Of a stretch of DNA of 64,000 nucleotides, positions 26,312-34,765 are shown piece after piece. Below the pieces are notes generated by a model. That model saw only the letters and a list, made by a program, of their open reading frames with translations, ran no database searches and was not told where the DNA came from. The translations under genes were made by a program, and so were the position numbers. Every line of letters starts with the position of its first letter. Positions within the stretch are counted from its first letter, which is position 1. The stretch lies in NCBI RefSeq assembly GCF_900113705.1, contig NZ_FOQI01000006.1, positions 124,001 to 188,000 of the forward strand, read 5' to 3'. Origin of the DNA: Collimonas sp. OK307. GTDB taxonomy: Bacteria > Pseudomonadota > Gammaproteobacteria > Burkholderiales > Burkholderiaceae_D.

Positions 26312-27178
26312 TCAGCCGATCAGAAAATCGGTGACAACTTTTATCTGGTCGGTATGCAGGAAGGTCGGTGCGTGGCCAACGCCAGCCAACTCAACCAGCT
26401 TCGCCTTCGGCCCGCTTTCCGTCATCAGACGAGCGGTCTCCGCCGACAGCAAATCGGATTCGGCGCCACGCACCAGCAAGGTCGGGCAAGTAATCGACTG
26501 GTACGCTTTCCACAACAGCGTTTCCGACAGCTTGAAGGTTTCCGGACTGGTCGAGATGAATGGCTGGGCCAGTTTCAAATCGTAATGACGGATCCATTGC
26601 CCTTCCTCATTCTGGCGTAAGACATCGCTAGCCAGCTTATGCCACTCGATGTCGGTGTGCGGGCCGAACGATGCCGAGATGGCGCGAATATAGGCCGCAG
26701 CCTCGTCAAATGTGGCGAAGCGCATGTCGGCGCCGATATACAGGCCGATACGCCCCATCGCCTCTGGATTCAGGCTGGGGCCGACATCGTTCAATACCAT
26801 CTTGCGCAGCGGATTTTCCGGTAACGAAGCCAGTCCGATACCGATCAGGCCGCCCATCGAAGTGCCGACCAGATCGACGGTTTCGGCATTCAGCCGCGCC
26901 AGCAAAGTCACCACGTCGTTCAGGTATTGCGGCAACACATAGTATTGCGGATCGCGCAGCCAGTCGGAGCGGCCGCGGCCGACCACATCCGGGCAGATTA
27001 CGCGATAGGTGTCGCACATGGCGCGCGCCAGCTGATCGAAATCGTCCGAGACGCGAGTCACGCCATGCAGGCATAACAACACATTGGGATTGTGCGGATC
27101 GCCCCACTCCTGGTAAGCCATCTTGTGCAAACCGGCGGGCGAAATACATTGGACAGTCTTGTGCGCGGCTATGGTCAT
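26312..27178 (-). CDS. Alpha/beta hydrolase
   Basis: A 288-residue alpha/beta hydrolase. The oxyanion region is LLCLHGVTRVSDDFDQLA, the nucleophile serine is in VGTSMGG, and the catalytic His is in AGVGHAPTFLHTDQ. It is of the esterase/lipase-like class with a Ser nucleophile. The ATG at 27178 (GGGAT upstream) gives the normal start; the frame is open for 13 more codons upstream. It is 41 bases before ridA on the same strand and may be in its operon. The substrate is unknown. Confidence 0.85.
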   Translation of the reverse strand: MTIAAHKTVQCISPAGLHKMAYQEWGDPHNPNVLLCLHGVTRVSDDFDQLARAMCDTYRVICPDVVGRGRSDWLRDPQYYVLPQYLNDVVTLLARLNAETVDLVGTSMGGLIGIGLASLPENPLRKMVLNDVGPSLNPEAMGRIGLYIGADMRFATFDEAAAYIRAISASFGPHTDIEWHKLASDVLRQNEEGQWIRHYDLKLAQPFISTSPETFKLSETLLWKAYQSITCPTLLVRGAESDLLSAETARLMTESGPKAKLVELAGVGHAPTFLHTDQIKVVTDFLIG

Positions 27179-27367
27179 TGCGATCCCGTTTCGGTAAAGA
27201 CTTGATGGATGCGGCAAGCAAAGCTGAGGAAAACTTTATGTTTTGCTTTGCGTATAAACAACATCTTATCGCATATGCGGGTACCCTTGCACGTTACCTC
27301 ACGCAGAACTGCCCGAAATGGCAGTTGTCGATTAAATACGATCGCCTTTCAACCGGCTTCCGCGGGC

Positions 27368-27405
27368 AAAAAAAAACGGCGTTTGACACTCGGTGCCAAA
27401 CGCCG
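27368..27405 (-). terminator. Rho-independent terminator after scoB
   Basis: CGGCGTTTG (27377-27385) pairs with CAAACGCCG (27397-27405); on the minus strand the stem is followed by nine T. It lies 18 bases after the scoB stop. The rest of the gap up to the hydrolase start shows no gene. Confidence 0.9.
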
Positions 27406-27422
27406 CTTGATCACCGCAAATT

Positions 27423-28076
27423 TCAGTGCAGTGCGCTCAGATCCAACGGTGCACCGGTTTGCGCAACGATATCTTGCTGGCTGACGCCCGGCGCCAGTTC
27501 GACCACCTTCAAGCCTTGCGGCGTCACATCCAGCACGCCGAGATCGGTGATGATGCGATTAACGACGCCAACGCCGGTCAGCGGCAAGTTGCAGGCATCG
27601 AGAATCTTGTGCGAGGTGGAGCCATCCTTGGCCTTGGCAACGTGTTCCATCAACACCACCACCCTGCCGACACCAGCCACCAGATCCATCGCGCCGCCCA
27701 TGCCTTTGACCATCTTGCCGGGGATCATCCAGTTCGCCAGATCGCCATTCCTGGAGACCTGCATCGCGCCGAGTATGGCGATGTTGATTTTGCCGCCGCG
27801 TATCATGGCGAACGAATCCGCCGAACTGAAATACGACGATCCGGGCAACGAAGTTACAGTCTGCTTGCCTGCATTGATCAGGTCGGGATCGACCGCATCG
27901 TCGGTCGGGAACGGGCCGATGCCCAGCAAGCCGTTTTCCGACTGCAGCCAGACTTCAATCTCTTGCGGCACATGGTTCGCCACCAGCGTCGGCAAGCCGA
28001 TCCCCAGGTTGACGTAAAACCCGTCCTGCAATTCCTTTGCCGCCCGCGCGGCCATTTCATCACGTGTCCATGCCAT
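27423..28076 (-). CDS. scoB: 3-oxoacid CoA-transferase subunit B
   Basis: A 217-residue beta subunit of succinyl-CoA:3-ketoacid CoA-transferase, which activates acetoacetate by moving CoA from succinyl-CoA. It has [17 protein letters not shown], the catalytic-Glu stretch [14 protein letters not shown], and [19 protein letters not shown]. It follows scoA by 47 bases on the same strand with a CGGAGA site, and ends at a clear terminator. Confidence 0.95.
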   Translation of the reverse strand: MAWTRDEMAARAAKELQDGFYVNLGIGLPTLVANHVPQEIEVWLQSENGLLGIGPFPTDDAVDPDLINAGKQTVTSLPGSSYFSSADSFAMIRGGKINIAILGAMQVSRNGDLANWMIPGKMVKGMGGAMDLVAGVGRVVVLMEHVAKAKDGSTSHKILDACNLPLTGVGVVNRIITDLGVLDVTPQGLKVVELAPGVSQQDIVAQTGAPLDLSALH

Positions 28077-28123
28077 GGTGTTCTCCGTATTTTCTTGTGT
28101 TGTTCGCTAGCTTATGCCGTTCG

Positions 28124-28822
28124 TTATGCTGGACGAACCGTGCGCTGTTCGATCCGCTTTTCCGGCGTCGCATTAACCACGATGCGATGGACGAATATGC
28201 CGGGCGTATGCACCTGATCCGGATCGATCTCGCCGACCTCCACCAGATGCTCGACCTCCACCACGGTGATTTTCCCTGCCATCGCCACGTTCGGATTGAA
28301 GTTGCGGGCAGTCTTGTTGAACACCAGGTTGCCGCTGCGATCTGCCTTGTAGGCTTTGACCAACGAGATGTCAGCCACCAGCGAACGCTCCATCACATAT
28401 TTAGCGCCATCGAACTCGCGGATTTCCTTGCCCTCGGCGACCAGGGTACCGACGCCGGTTTTAGTGAAAAATGCCGGGATGCCAGCACCGCCGGCACGCA
28501 GCTTTTCCGCCAGCGTACCTTGCGGCGTAAATTCAAGCTCCAGCTCGCCTGCCAGGTATTGCCGCTCGAATTCTTTGTTCTCGCCGACATAAGAGGCGAT
28601 CATTTTCTTGATCTGGCGGGTAACCAGCAGTTGCCCGAGGCCGAAGCCGTCGACACCCGCATTGTTCGAGATGGCTGTCAGGTTTTGCACGCCGGAATTG
28701 CGCAGCGCCAGGATCAGTGCCTCTGGAATGCCGCACAGGCCGAAACCGCCTACAGCGATGGTCTGGCCATCCTTGACTATGCCGGCCAACGCGCTTGCCG
28801 CGTCAGGATAAACTTTGTTCAT
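28124..28822 (-). CDS. scoA: 3-oxoacid CoA-transferase subunit A
   Basis: A 232-residue alpha subunit of the CoA-transferase. Motifs are TIAVGGFGLCGIPEALI, NNAGVDGFGLGQLL and FTPQGTLAEKLRAGGAGIPAFFT, then KADRSGNLVFNKTARNFNP. A CAGGAG site precedes the ATG. The pair would feed acetoacetate and related acids into acetyl-CoA metabolism, in line with the nearby glyoxylate and methylcitrate genes. A PAS-LuxR regulator gene lies divergently 173 bases away. Confidence 0.95.
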   Translation of the reverse strand: MNKVYPDAASALAGIVKDGQTIAVGGFGLCGIPEALILALRNSGVQNLTAISNNAGVDGFGLGQLLVTRQIKKMIASYVGENKEFERQYLAGELELEFTPQGTLAEKLRAGGAGIPAFFTKTGVGTLVAEGKEIREFDGAKYVMERSLVADISLVKAYKADRSGNLVFNKTARNFNPNVAMAGKITVVEVEHLVEVGEIDPDQVHTPGIFVHRIVVNATPEKRIEQRTVRPA

Positions 28823-28995
28823 ACCGATGTCTCCTGTTTGTGTAAACTCGCACTATTATTGCTTTAGGTTCAGTCTGTTAGGATATGACGAAGTGATGCT
28901 TCCAACAATACCGTAAAAATACGAATTTCGAGCATACTGGCGAATTGCCGCCGGTATGGTGCAACTGTGTAACCAACATCTGACTGATTCATCAA

Positions 28996-29571
28996 GTGCC
29001 CTTGCCTAATATTGCTGTCGATTATGCTTCCATTTTTGCCCACGCGCCGATAGGCATGTGCGTCTCCGAACGCCGCATCATGCAGGTGTGCAACCTGGCA
29101 TTGGCGAAAATGTTCGGTTACCAGCCTGGCGAGCTGAACGGCCAGTCGTTTCAGGTTCTGTATCCGACGCAGGACGAATTTGAACGCACCGGCGCCCGTA
29201 TCGTGCCGATCATGAATGCCAAGGGAATCTATTCCGACGAAAGAATCATGCGGCGCGCCAACGGCGAGTTGTTCTGGTGCCATGTCACGGGCCACGCGCT
29301 GGTGCGGGAAGACACGCACGCTGCAGGCATCTGGACTTTTGAAGATTTGAGTGAAAAGCGCCGGGCTTCGGCCACCCTCTCGCCACGCGAGCGGGAGATT
29401 GCGGCGTTGCTGGTGGAAGGCAAGACCAGCAAGCTGATCGGCAAGCAGATCGGACTGAGCCCGCGCACGGTGGAAATGCACAGGGCCAATCTCATGAAGA
29501 AGTTCACGGCATCGACTTCCAGCGAACTGGTGCACCGCCTGCTGGGGATCTCCCAAAACGAAGGCGTTTAG
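28996..29571 (+). CDS. PAS domain LuxR-type transcriptional regulator
   Basis: A 191-residue regulator. Residues about 8-115 form a PAS sensor (IFAHAPIGMCVSERRIMQVCNLALAKMFGYQPGEL). Residues about 125-190 form a LuxR/GerE helix-turn-helix (LSPREREIAALLVEGKTSKLIGKQIGLSPRTVEMHRANLMKKF). It lacks a receiver domain, so it is probably a one-component sensor for a small ligand or redox state. GTG at 28996 is the likely start because an in-frame stop lies just upstream and there is no earlier ATG. Divergent placement suggests it may control scoAB. Confidence 0.85.
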   Translation: MPLPNIAVDYASIFAHAPIGMCVSERRIMQVCNLALAKMFGYQPGELNGQSFQVLYPTQDEFERTGARIVPIMNAKGIYSDERIMRRANGELFWCHVTGHALVREDTHAAGIWTFEDLSEKRRASATLSPREREIAALLVEGKTSKLIGKQIGLSPRTVEMHRANLMKKFTASTSSELVHRLLGISQNEGV

Positions 29572-29581
29572 AGCCTGATTC

Positions 29582-30001
29582 TTAAGCCGCGAGCACGGGA
29601 TTAGTCAGCAGCTGACGCAGGTCATCAGGCAGAGGCATGGATTTCTCCAGGTCGAAATCAACCCAGACTATCTTTGCCGTTCCTTCGGCAAACACCACTT
29701 CCGGCAAGTCGGCACGGCGGATTTCATAGCTGGCCTCGAAACTCGAGCGGCCGATCGCGCCAATATAGGATTTGACCTCCACGTCGCAGGGATATTTCAA
29801 TTGTCGCAAGAAACTGCACTGCGCATTGACCAGCACCGGCCCGTGACGCGAGTCAAAGTCGCTGCCTAGCTGCTGCAGCCATTCGATACGCGCCTGCTCC
29901 ATATAGCGGAAATAAACGGTGTTATTGACGTGGCCGAGCGCATCCATATCGCCCCAGCGCATGGCAATGCGTGTGGTGTGAACGTGTTTTTTGTTTTCCA
30001 T
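29582..30001 (-). CDS. Acyl-CoA thioesterase (4-hydroxybenzoyl-CoA thioesterase family)
   Basis: A 139-residue hotdog-fold thioesterase. The active-site region is MRWGDMDALGHVNNTVYFRYMEQARIEW, with Asp in DALGHVN typical of the YbgC/4HBT family. The ATG at 30001 has a CAGGAA site; the open frame to 30058 is not needed. It is convergent with the PAS-LuxR gene, with only 10 bases between stops. It would hydrolyse acyl- or aryl-CoA esters; the preferred substrate is unknown. Confidence 0.88.
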   Translation of the reverse strand: MENKKHVHTTRIAMRWGDMDALGHVNNTVYFRYMEQARIEWLQQLGSDFDSRHGPVLVNAQCSFLRQLKYPCDVEVKSYIGAIGRSSFEASYEIRRADLPEVVFAEGTAKIVWVDFDLEKSMPLPDDLRQLLTNPVLAA

Positions 30002-30077
30002 AGCGTTTACTTTCCTGACTACTCCATTTGGGGGGCTGCAACATGCGAGGAACCCCACTATACTGCCGACGAAACTA

Positions 30078-30340
30078 GGGCCTGTTAATACCTGATTTGG
30101 GAGATGCGTTCAAGCCAAAACGTGTGCTGGCAAGGCGCGTGGCGCAGCTGGGGCTGGTGCCCCAGCAAGCCATGCAACGCGGCCAGCGCACGTTTTGGCT
30201 TGAACCCTCCGGGAACGGCTGCAGGCGTCGCATGCCGTTGTTGCTGCTCCTTGCCGTAGTACCGCTACGTCGCGTCGCTGCGCCTAGGCACGCAACGCCT
30301 GCCGCGCGTTCGCATTCCCAAATCAGGTATTAACAGGCCC
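30078..30340 (-). mobile_element. MITE-like dispersed repeat, copy 2 (long form with cruciform)
   Basis: A 263-base element with ends GGGCCTGTTAATACCTG and its near-complement, flanked by TA on each side. In reverse complement it matches the 12207-12366 element through its first 140 or so bases. It also carries a roughly 96-base inverted-repeat block (30109-30204) with arms 22/23 identical, and an inner GCTGGGGC/GCCCCAGC hairpin. No ORF of its own is evident. It fills most of the 408-base gap between the thioesterase and ETF-QO genes; the remaining 69 bases before ETF-QO would carry its promoter. Confidence 0.75.
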
Positions 30341-30409
30341 TAGCATTCTGCCGCAAAATCCCCCACAATTAGCACATCCGTTCGAAAATTAATTATAGGT
30401 AAAGAGACA

Positions 30410-32101
30410 ATGACTCCAACCCAAGGGCAGAACCAACAGAGCCTCGTCGAGCAATACGGCCCACGCGAAGCCATGGAATATGACGTAGTGGTGGTCGGCG
30501 GCGGCCCAGCCGGCCTGGCAGCGGCGATCCGCTTGAAACAGCAAGCCGCCGAACAAGGCCGCGAAGTATCTGTATGCGTCTTGGAAAAAGGCAGCGAAAT
30601 CGGCGCCCATATCCTCTCCGGCGCAGTGATGGACCCGCAGGCACTGACTGAGCTGCTGCCAGACTGGAAAGAACTGGGCGCGCCGCTGACGACCGAAGTC
30701 AGCGAAGACCGCTTCCTGTTCCTGACTGAGAAAAAAGCCTACAAGACGCCTAACTGGCTGCTGCCGGCCTGCTTCCAGAATCATGGCAATTATGTCATCT
30801 CGCTGGCGAATGTGGTGCGCTGGCTCGGCCAGCAGGCGGAACTGCTCGGCGTGGAGATTTTCCCGGGCTTCCCGGCAGCCGAAGTGTTGTATAACGACGA
30901 CGGCTCGGTCAAGGGTGTCGCCACCGGTAATATGGGTGTGGACCGTCATGGCCAGCCGACCGATGCTTTCCAGCTGGGGATGGAACTGCACGCCAAATAC
31001 ACCCTGTTTGCCGAAGGTGCACGTGGTCATCTGGGCAAGCAGTTGATGGCAAAATTCGACTTGAACAAAGATAAAGATCCGCAAACCTACGCTATCGGCA
31101 TCAAGGAACTGTGGGAAATCGATCCCAAATTGCATAAGCCGGGCCTGGTGGTGCACACCGCAGGCTGGCCGCTGGATACGCAAACCTACGGTGGCTCCTT
31201 CCTGTATCACCTGGAAAACAACCAGGTCGCGGTCGGCTACGTGGTCGGCCTGGCTTACGAAAATCCCTACCTGTCGCCTTACGAAGAATTCCAGCGCTAC
31301 AAAACGCATCCGGAAATCAGCAAGTTTTTCGAAGGTGGCAAGCGTATTTCCTACGGCGCCCGCGCGATTACCGCCGGCGGCCTGCAATCGCTGCCTAAGC
31401 TGACCTTCCCTGGCGGCGCCCTCATCGGCTGCGATGCCGGCTTCCTCAACGCCAGCCGCATCAAAGGTAGCCACGCCGCCATCAAGACCGGCATGCTGGC
31501 CGCCAACGCCGCGTTTGAAGCCTTGGGTAACAATCGCCAGTTTGATGAATTGACCGCTTATAGCGAAGCATTCGAAAAATCCTGGCTGCATCAGGAACTG
31601 CACAAAGCGCGCAACTTCAAACCGTGGATGAGCAAAGGCTTATATCTCGGCACTTTGATGGTCGGTATCGACCAGGTTGTGTTCGGCGGCAAAGCGCCAT
31701 GGACCTTGCGTCACACCCATGCCGACCATGAATGCCTGAAACCGGCGGCCAACTATGCGCCGATCAAATATCCGAAACCGGATGGCAAGCTGACTTTCGA
31801 CCGCCTGTCGTCGGTGTTCATTTCCAACACCAACCACGCTGAAGACCAGCCGATTCATCTGACCTTGAAAGATCCGAACGTACCGGTGAATGTCAATCTG
31901 CGCGATTATGCCGGCCCGGAAGCGCGTTACTGCCCTGCCGGCGTGTATGAATTCGTGACTAACGAAGACAATACCGAACGTCTGCAAATCAATGCGCAGA
32001 ATTGCGTGCACTGCAAGACTTGCGATATCAAGGATCCGACGCAGAATATTGTGTGGGTGACGCCGGAAGGTGGCGGCGGGCCGAATTATCCGAATATGTA
32101 A
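30410..32101 (+). CDS. Electron transfer flavoprotein-ubiquinone oxidoreductase
   Basis: A 563-residue inner-membrane-associated flavoprotein that passes electrons from reduced ETF (beta-oxidation, amino-acid oxidation) to ubiquinone. It has an N-terminal FAD-binding fold (YDVVVVGGGPAGLAAAIRL), EIGAHILSGAVMDP, and GGLQSLPKLTFPGGALIGCDAGFLN. The C-terminal 4Fe-4S ferredoxin-like domain is QNCVHCKTCDIKDPTQNIVW with a further Cys in RYCPAGVYEF. The length is normal for the family. The ETF subunits themselves are not in the window. Confidence 0.97.
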   Translation: MTPTQGQNQQSLVEQYGPREAMEYDVVVVGGGPAGLAAAIRLKQQAAEQGREVSVCVLEKGSEIGAHILSGAVMDPQALTELLPDWKELGAPLTTEVSEDRFLFLTEKKAYKTPNWLLPACFQNHGNYVISLANVVRWLGQQAELLGVEIFPGFPAAEVLYNDDGSVKGVATGNMGVDRHGQPTDAFQLGMELHAKYTLFAEGARGHLGKQLMAKFDLNKDKDPQTYAIGIKELWEIDPKLHKPGLVVHTAGWPLDTQTYGGSFLYHLENNQVAVGYVVGLAYENPYLSPYEEFQRYKTHPEISKFFEGGKRISYGARAITAGGLQSLPKLTFPGGALIGCDAGFLNASRIKGSHAAIKTGMLAANAAFEALGNNRQFDELTAYSEAFEKSWLHQELHKARNFKPWMSKGLYLGTLMVGIDQVVFGGKAPWTLRHTHADHECLKPAANYAPIKYPKPDGKLTFDRLSSVFISNTNHAEDQPIHLTLKDPNVPVNVNLRDYAGPEARYCPAGVYEFVTNEDNTERLQINAQNCVHCKTCDIKDPTQNIVWVTPEGGGGPNYPNM

Positions 32102-32106
32102 TTTGC

Positions 32107-32134
32107 AAAAAAGGCTGCCTGCGCAGCCTTTTTT
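32107..32134 (+). terminator. Rho-independent terminator after ETF-QO
   Basis: GGCTGC (32113-32118), loop CTGC, GCAGCC (32123-32128), followed by six T, starting a few bases after the stop codon. An A-run upstream makes it usable from the other strand, so it may also end the convergent Nudix gene. Confidence 0.92.
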
Positions 32135-32179
32135 ATGCCTGTCCTTTTGCCAAAAGAACTGAATGCCATCCAACGATTC

Positions 32180-32737
32180 TTAGGCCAGCTTCCAATTCCC
32201 TGCTACGATCTTTTCAAGCCAGAAGGTGCCGATTACCGTCTTGACGTCGGTAACCTTGCCTTCCCTCACCCAGCTCAGCATATCCTCAAGCGGCGCCTTG
32301 AACACATCCAGGAATTCACCGTCATCGAGCTTGCGTTCGCCCGCAACCAGGCCGCGCGCCAGGAACAATTCCAGATGCTCGTCGGCATAGGCAATCGCAT
32401 TGTGAATCGTACAGACATGTTGCCATTCCGTGGCGGTATAACCGGTTTCCTCCAGCAGCTCACGCTTAGCGCAACTCAGGTGATCTTCACCCGGGTCGAT
32501 TTTCCCGGCCGGATATTCAATGAACACGCGCTCCAGCGGATAGCGGTACTGCCGCTCAAGCAAGACCGTGCCATCTTCAAACAAAGGCAGGATAACCACT
32601 GCACCGGGATGCTTGATGTATTCGCGTGTGGTCAGTTTGCCGTCGGGCAGTTGCACCGTATCGCGCTGCACTTTGAGGAAGTGGCCGTCATAGGCTTCAG
32701 CGCTGGTGATCCGGGTTTCTTTCAGGTGACGATCCAT
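32180..32737 (-). CDS. nudF: ADP-ribose pyrophosphatase-type Nudix hydrolase
   Basis: A 185-residue Nudix protein. The complete Nudix box is present as GKIDPGEDHLSCAKRELLEETGY, matching GX5EX7REUXEEXGU. Flanking regions (TREYIKHPGAVVILPLFEDGTVLLERQYRYPLERVFIEYPAG) are typical of NudF/ADP-ribose pyrophosphatases, which hydrolyse ADP-ribose to AMP and ribose 5-phosphate. A CCGGAG site precedes the ATG. It is convergent with ETF-QO. Confidence 0.9.
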   Translation of the reverse strand: MDRHLKETRITSAEAYDGHFLKVQRDTVQLPDGKLTTREYIKHPGAVVILPLFEDGTVLLERQYRYPLERVFIEYPAGKIDPGEDHLSCAKRELLEETGYTATEWQHVCTIHNAIAYADEHLELFLARGLVAGERKLDDGEFLDVFKAPLEDMLSWVREGKVTDVKTVIGTFWLEKIVAGNWKLA

Positions 32738-32797
32738 GCGGGTACTCCGGAGGAAAGAGATGGGCAGACTAGAGAGGGAGATTGTAATGCCTGGAAG

Positions 32798-32821
32798 CGA
32801 AAACGGTGCCGAAGCACCGTT
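32798..32821 (-). terminator. Probable terminator of the nuo-DUF2818 operon
   Basis: On the minus strand, ACGGTGC, a TTCG tetraloop and GCACCGT form a stable stem followed by TTTTCGC. It lies about 35 bases after the stop of the last operon gene. The T-run is short, so strength is uncertain. Confidence 0.65.
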
Positions 32822-32855
32822 CCACGCTGGCGCTGCTAGTTGCAGCGGTGTTTTT

Positions 32856-33176
32856 TCAGCGATGTTTTTTCAGATACCGCAATACATAGCCTGGATAGGC
32901 CAGTACCAGGAACATGCAGCCGGTAACCGCATAAAATTCCCAGCGTTGCGTGAACGTGTTACCGATATTCGCTTCCAGGACGTAAGCCACTGCGCCAACC
33001 AGTGCATACAAGGCCAACAACTCCAGCAGCCGTACCCAGACCGGCTTGAACACAGCCTGGCTCTCGGTGCGGAATTTGAGCGGGATCAGTGCAAACAGCC
33101 GTTCATTAAAAAACGGCAGGTTGGCAGCCAGCAGCGCCAACAAAATCACAAACCAGCTGGAGAGGGAAACGTTCAC
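32856..33176 (-). CDS. DUF2818 family membrane protein
   Basis: A 106-residue protein with three or so hydrophobic segments (FVILLALLAANLPFF, LLELLALYALVGAVAYVLE, FYAVTGCMFLVLAYPGYVLRYL). It starts with GTG three bases after the nuoN stop codon, so it is almost certainly translated from the nuo transcript. DUF2818 genes commonly follow nuoN in betaproteobacteria, which suggests a role in complex I assembly or stability; that role is inference. Confidence 0.9.
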   Translation of the reverse strand: MNVSLSSWFVILLALLAANLPFFNERLFALIPLKFRTESQAVFKPVWVRLLELLALYALVGAVAYVLEANIGNTFTQRWEFYAVTGCMFLVLAYPGYVLRYLKKHR

Positions 33177-33180
33177 GGAA

Positions 33181-34686
33181 TCAGGACACCACTTTGCCGA
33201 GGAACGAAGTCAGCGTCTTCACTATAGCCGTGGTGGTCGCATCCATCAACATGCCGGGCCACAGGCCTAACACCAGTACCGCCATACCGTTCAAGCTGAG
33301 CAATACCCGCACATCGAGGTGCGCAACAATCGGCGAGCTATCTTGCGGTTCGTCAAAATACATCAGCTTGATCACGCGCAGATAGTAATAGGCGCCGATC
33401 AGGGAGAACACCACGGCGACCACCGCCAGCCACACCTGGCCTGTGCCGAGCACAGCCTGCAGCACGGACAGCTTGGCGTAGAAGCCCATCAGCGGCGGGA
33501 TCCCTGCCAGCGACAGCATCAGAACCAGCATCACCGCGGCGAACCACGGACTGCGTTGATTCAGGCCTTTGAAGTCGTCCATGCTGTCCGCTTCGAAACC
33601 GGAGCGTGACAGCAGCATGATGACACCGAAGGTACCGAGCGTAGTCATCACGTAAGTGATCGAATAGAACAGCGCCGAACTATAGGCATTGGCTGCCGAG
33701 AACAGGTTGCCGTCGACCACGCCGGCCAGCAGGCCGAGCAGCATGAAACCCATGTGGGAAATGGTCGAATACGCCAGCATGCGCTTGATGTTGGTCTGTG
33801 CAATCGCGGTGATGTTACCGATCGCCATCGACAGCACAGCCAGCACGGTCAGCATTTGCTGCCAGTCGAAAGCCAGCGGCAACAGGGCTTCGATCAGCAG
33901 GCGGAAGCAAATCGCAAAAGCCGCCAGCTTAGGAGCGCCGCCCAGCAACAGGGTGACTGCAGTCGGTGAACCTTGATAAACGTCAGGCACCCACATATGG
34001 AACGGTACTACGCCAAGCTTGAACGCCAGGCCGGACACAATGAACACCACGCCGAATACCAGCACGGTCGGGTTGATGCCGCCGGAAGATGCAGCGCGGG
34101 TGACTTCGACCAGGTCGAGCGAACCGGTAGCGCCGTACAGCATCGACATCCCGTACAGCAGGAAACCGGAAGCCATCGCGCCCAGCACGAAATATTTCAT
34201 CGCCGCTTCTGTCGCGATAGCGCTATCGCGGCGCAGTGCTACCAGCGCGTACAGCGACAACGACATCAATTCCAGGCCCAGGTAGATGCTGAGGAAGTTA
34301 CTGCCGGAGATCATTACCATCTGGCCCAGCAAGGCAAACAGCGCCAGAGGGTAGAACTCGCCGCCGAGGTGGCCGCTGACCATGCCGCGTTCGCCCACAT
34401 AACGACGAGAATACACCAGCGTGATGCCGACTGCGACATAAGAAAACAGCTTCAACAGGCTACTCAGAGGATCCGAGACAAACATGTTATGGAAGGTGTA
34501 GACCGTCTCCCCGCTTTGGAAAGCACCCAGCGTCAGTACGAAACACACGGCCAGCACGGCCAGCGTCAGGTAATAGGTGAGATGGCGCTTGGCATCCGAA
34601 ACGAACATATCGATCAGCAACACGACCGAGGTCGCAATCAGCAGAAAGATTTCCGGATAAACAGGGATCAGATTCATGTTATTCAT
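33181..34686 (-). CDS. nuoN: NADH-quinone oxidoreductase subunit N
   Basis: A 501-residue antiporter-like membrane subunit of complex I. About 14 hydrophobic helices are present, with the proton-channel stretches [37 protein letters not shown] and [21 protein letters not shown] and a conserved Lys/Glu set. It is the last nuo gene, 79 bases after nuoM. The ATG at 34686 or the one at 34677 could be the start. The spacer to nuoM contains one copy of a small GTTGGGGAC repeat. Confidence 0.97.
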   Translation of the reverse strand: MNNMNLIPVYPEIFLLIATSVVLLIDMFVSDAKRHLTYYLTLAVLAVCFVLTLGAFQSGETVYTFHNMFVSDPLSSLLKLFSYVAVGITLVYSRRYVGERGMVSGHLGGEFYPLALFALLGQMVMISGSNFLSIYLGLELMSLSLYALVALRRDSAIATEAAMKYFVLGAMASGFLLYGMSMLYGATGSLDLVEVTRAASSGGINPTVLVFGVVFIVSGLAFKLGVVPFHMWVPDVYQGSPTAVTLLLGGAPKLAAFAICFRLLIEALLPLAFDWQQMLTVLAVLSMAIGNITAIAQTNIKRMLAYSTISHMGFMLLGLLAGVVDGNLFSAANAYSSALFYSITYVMTTLGTFGVIMLLSRSGFEADSMDDFKGLNQRSPWFAAVMLVLMLSLAGIPPLMGFYAKLSVLQAVLGTGQVWLAVVAVVFSLIGAYYYLRVIKLMYFDEPQDSSPIVAHLDVRVLLSLNGMAVLVLGLWPGMLMDATTTAIVKTLTSFLGKVVS

Positions 34687-34724
34687 TTATTTGCCGCTTA
34701 TTTTTGTGCACTGCACTTCTATCT

Positions 34725-34740
34725 AGTCAGTTGGGGACCG
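34725..34740 (+). repeat. AGTTGGGGAC motif, copy 1 (nuoM-nuoN gap)
   Basis: AGTCAGTTGGGGACCG lies between nuoN and nuoM. Closely related copies occur at 39565-39580 (opposite strand) and 43564-43579, all in nuo intergenic gaps. Confidence 0.45.
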
Positions 34741-34765
34741 AATAATCTATCAGTCCCGCAACTCG

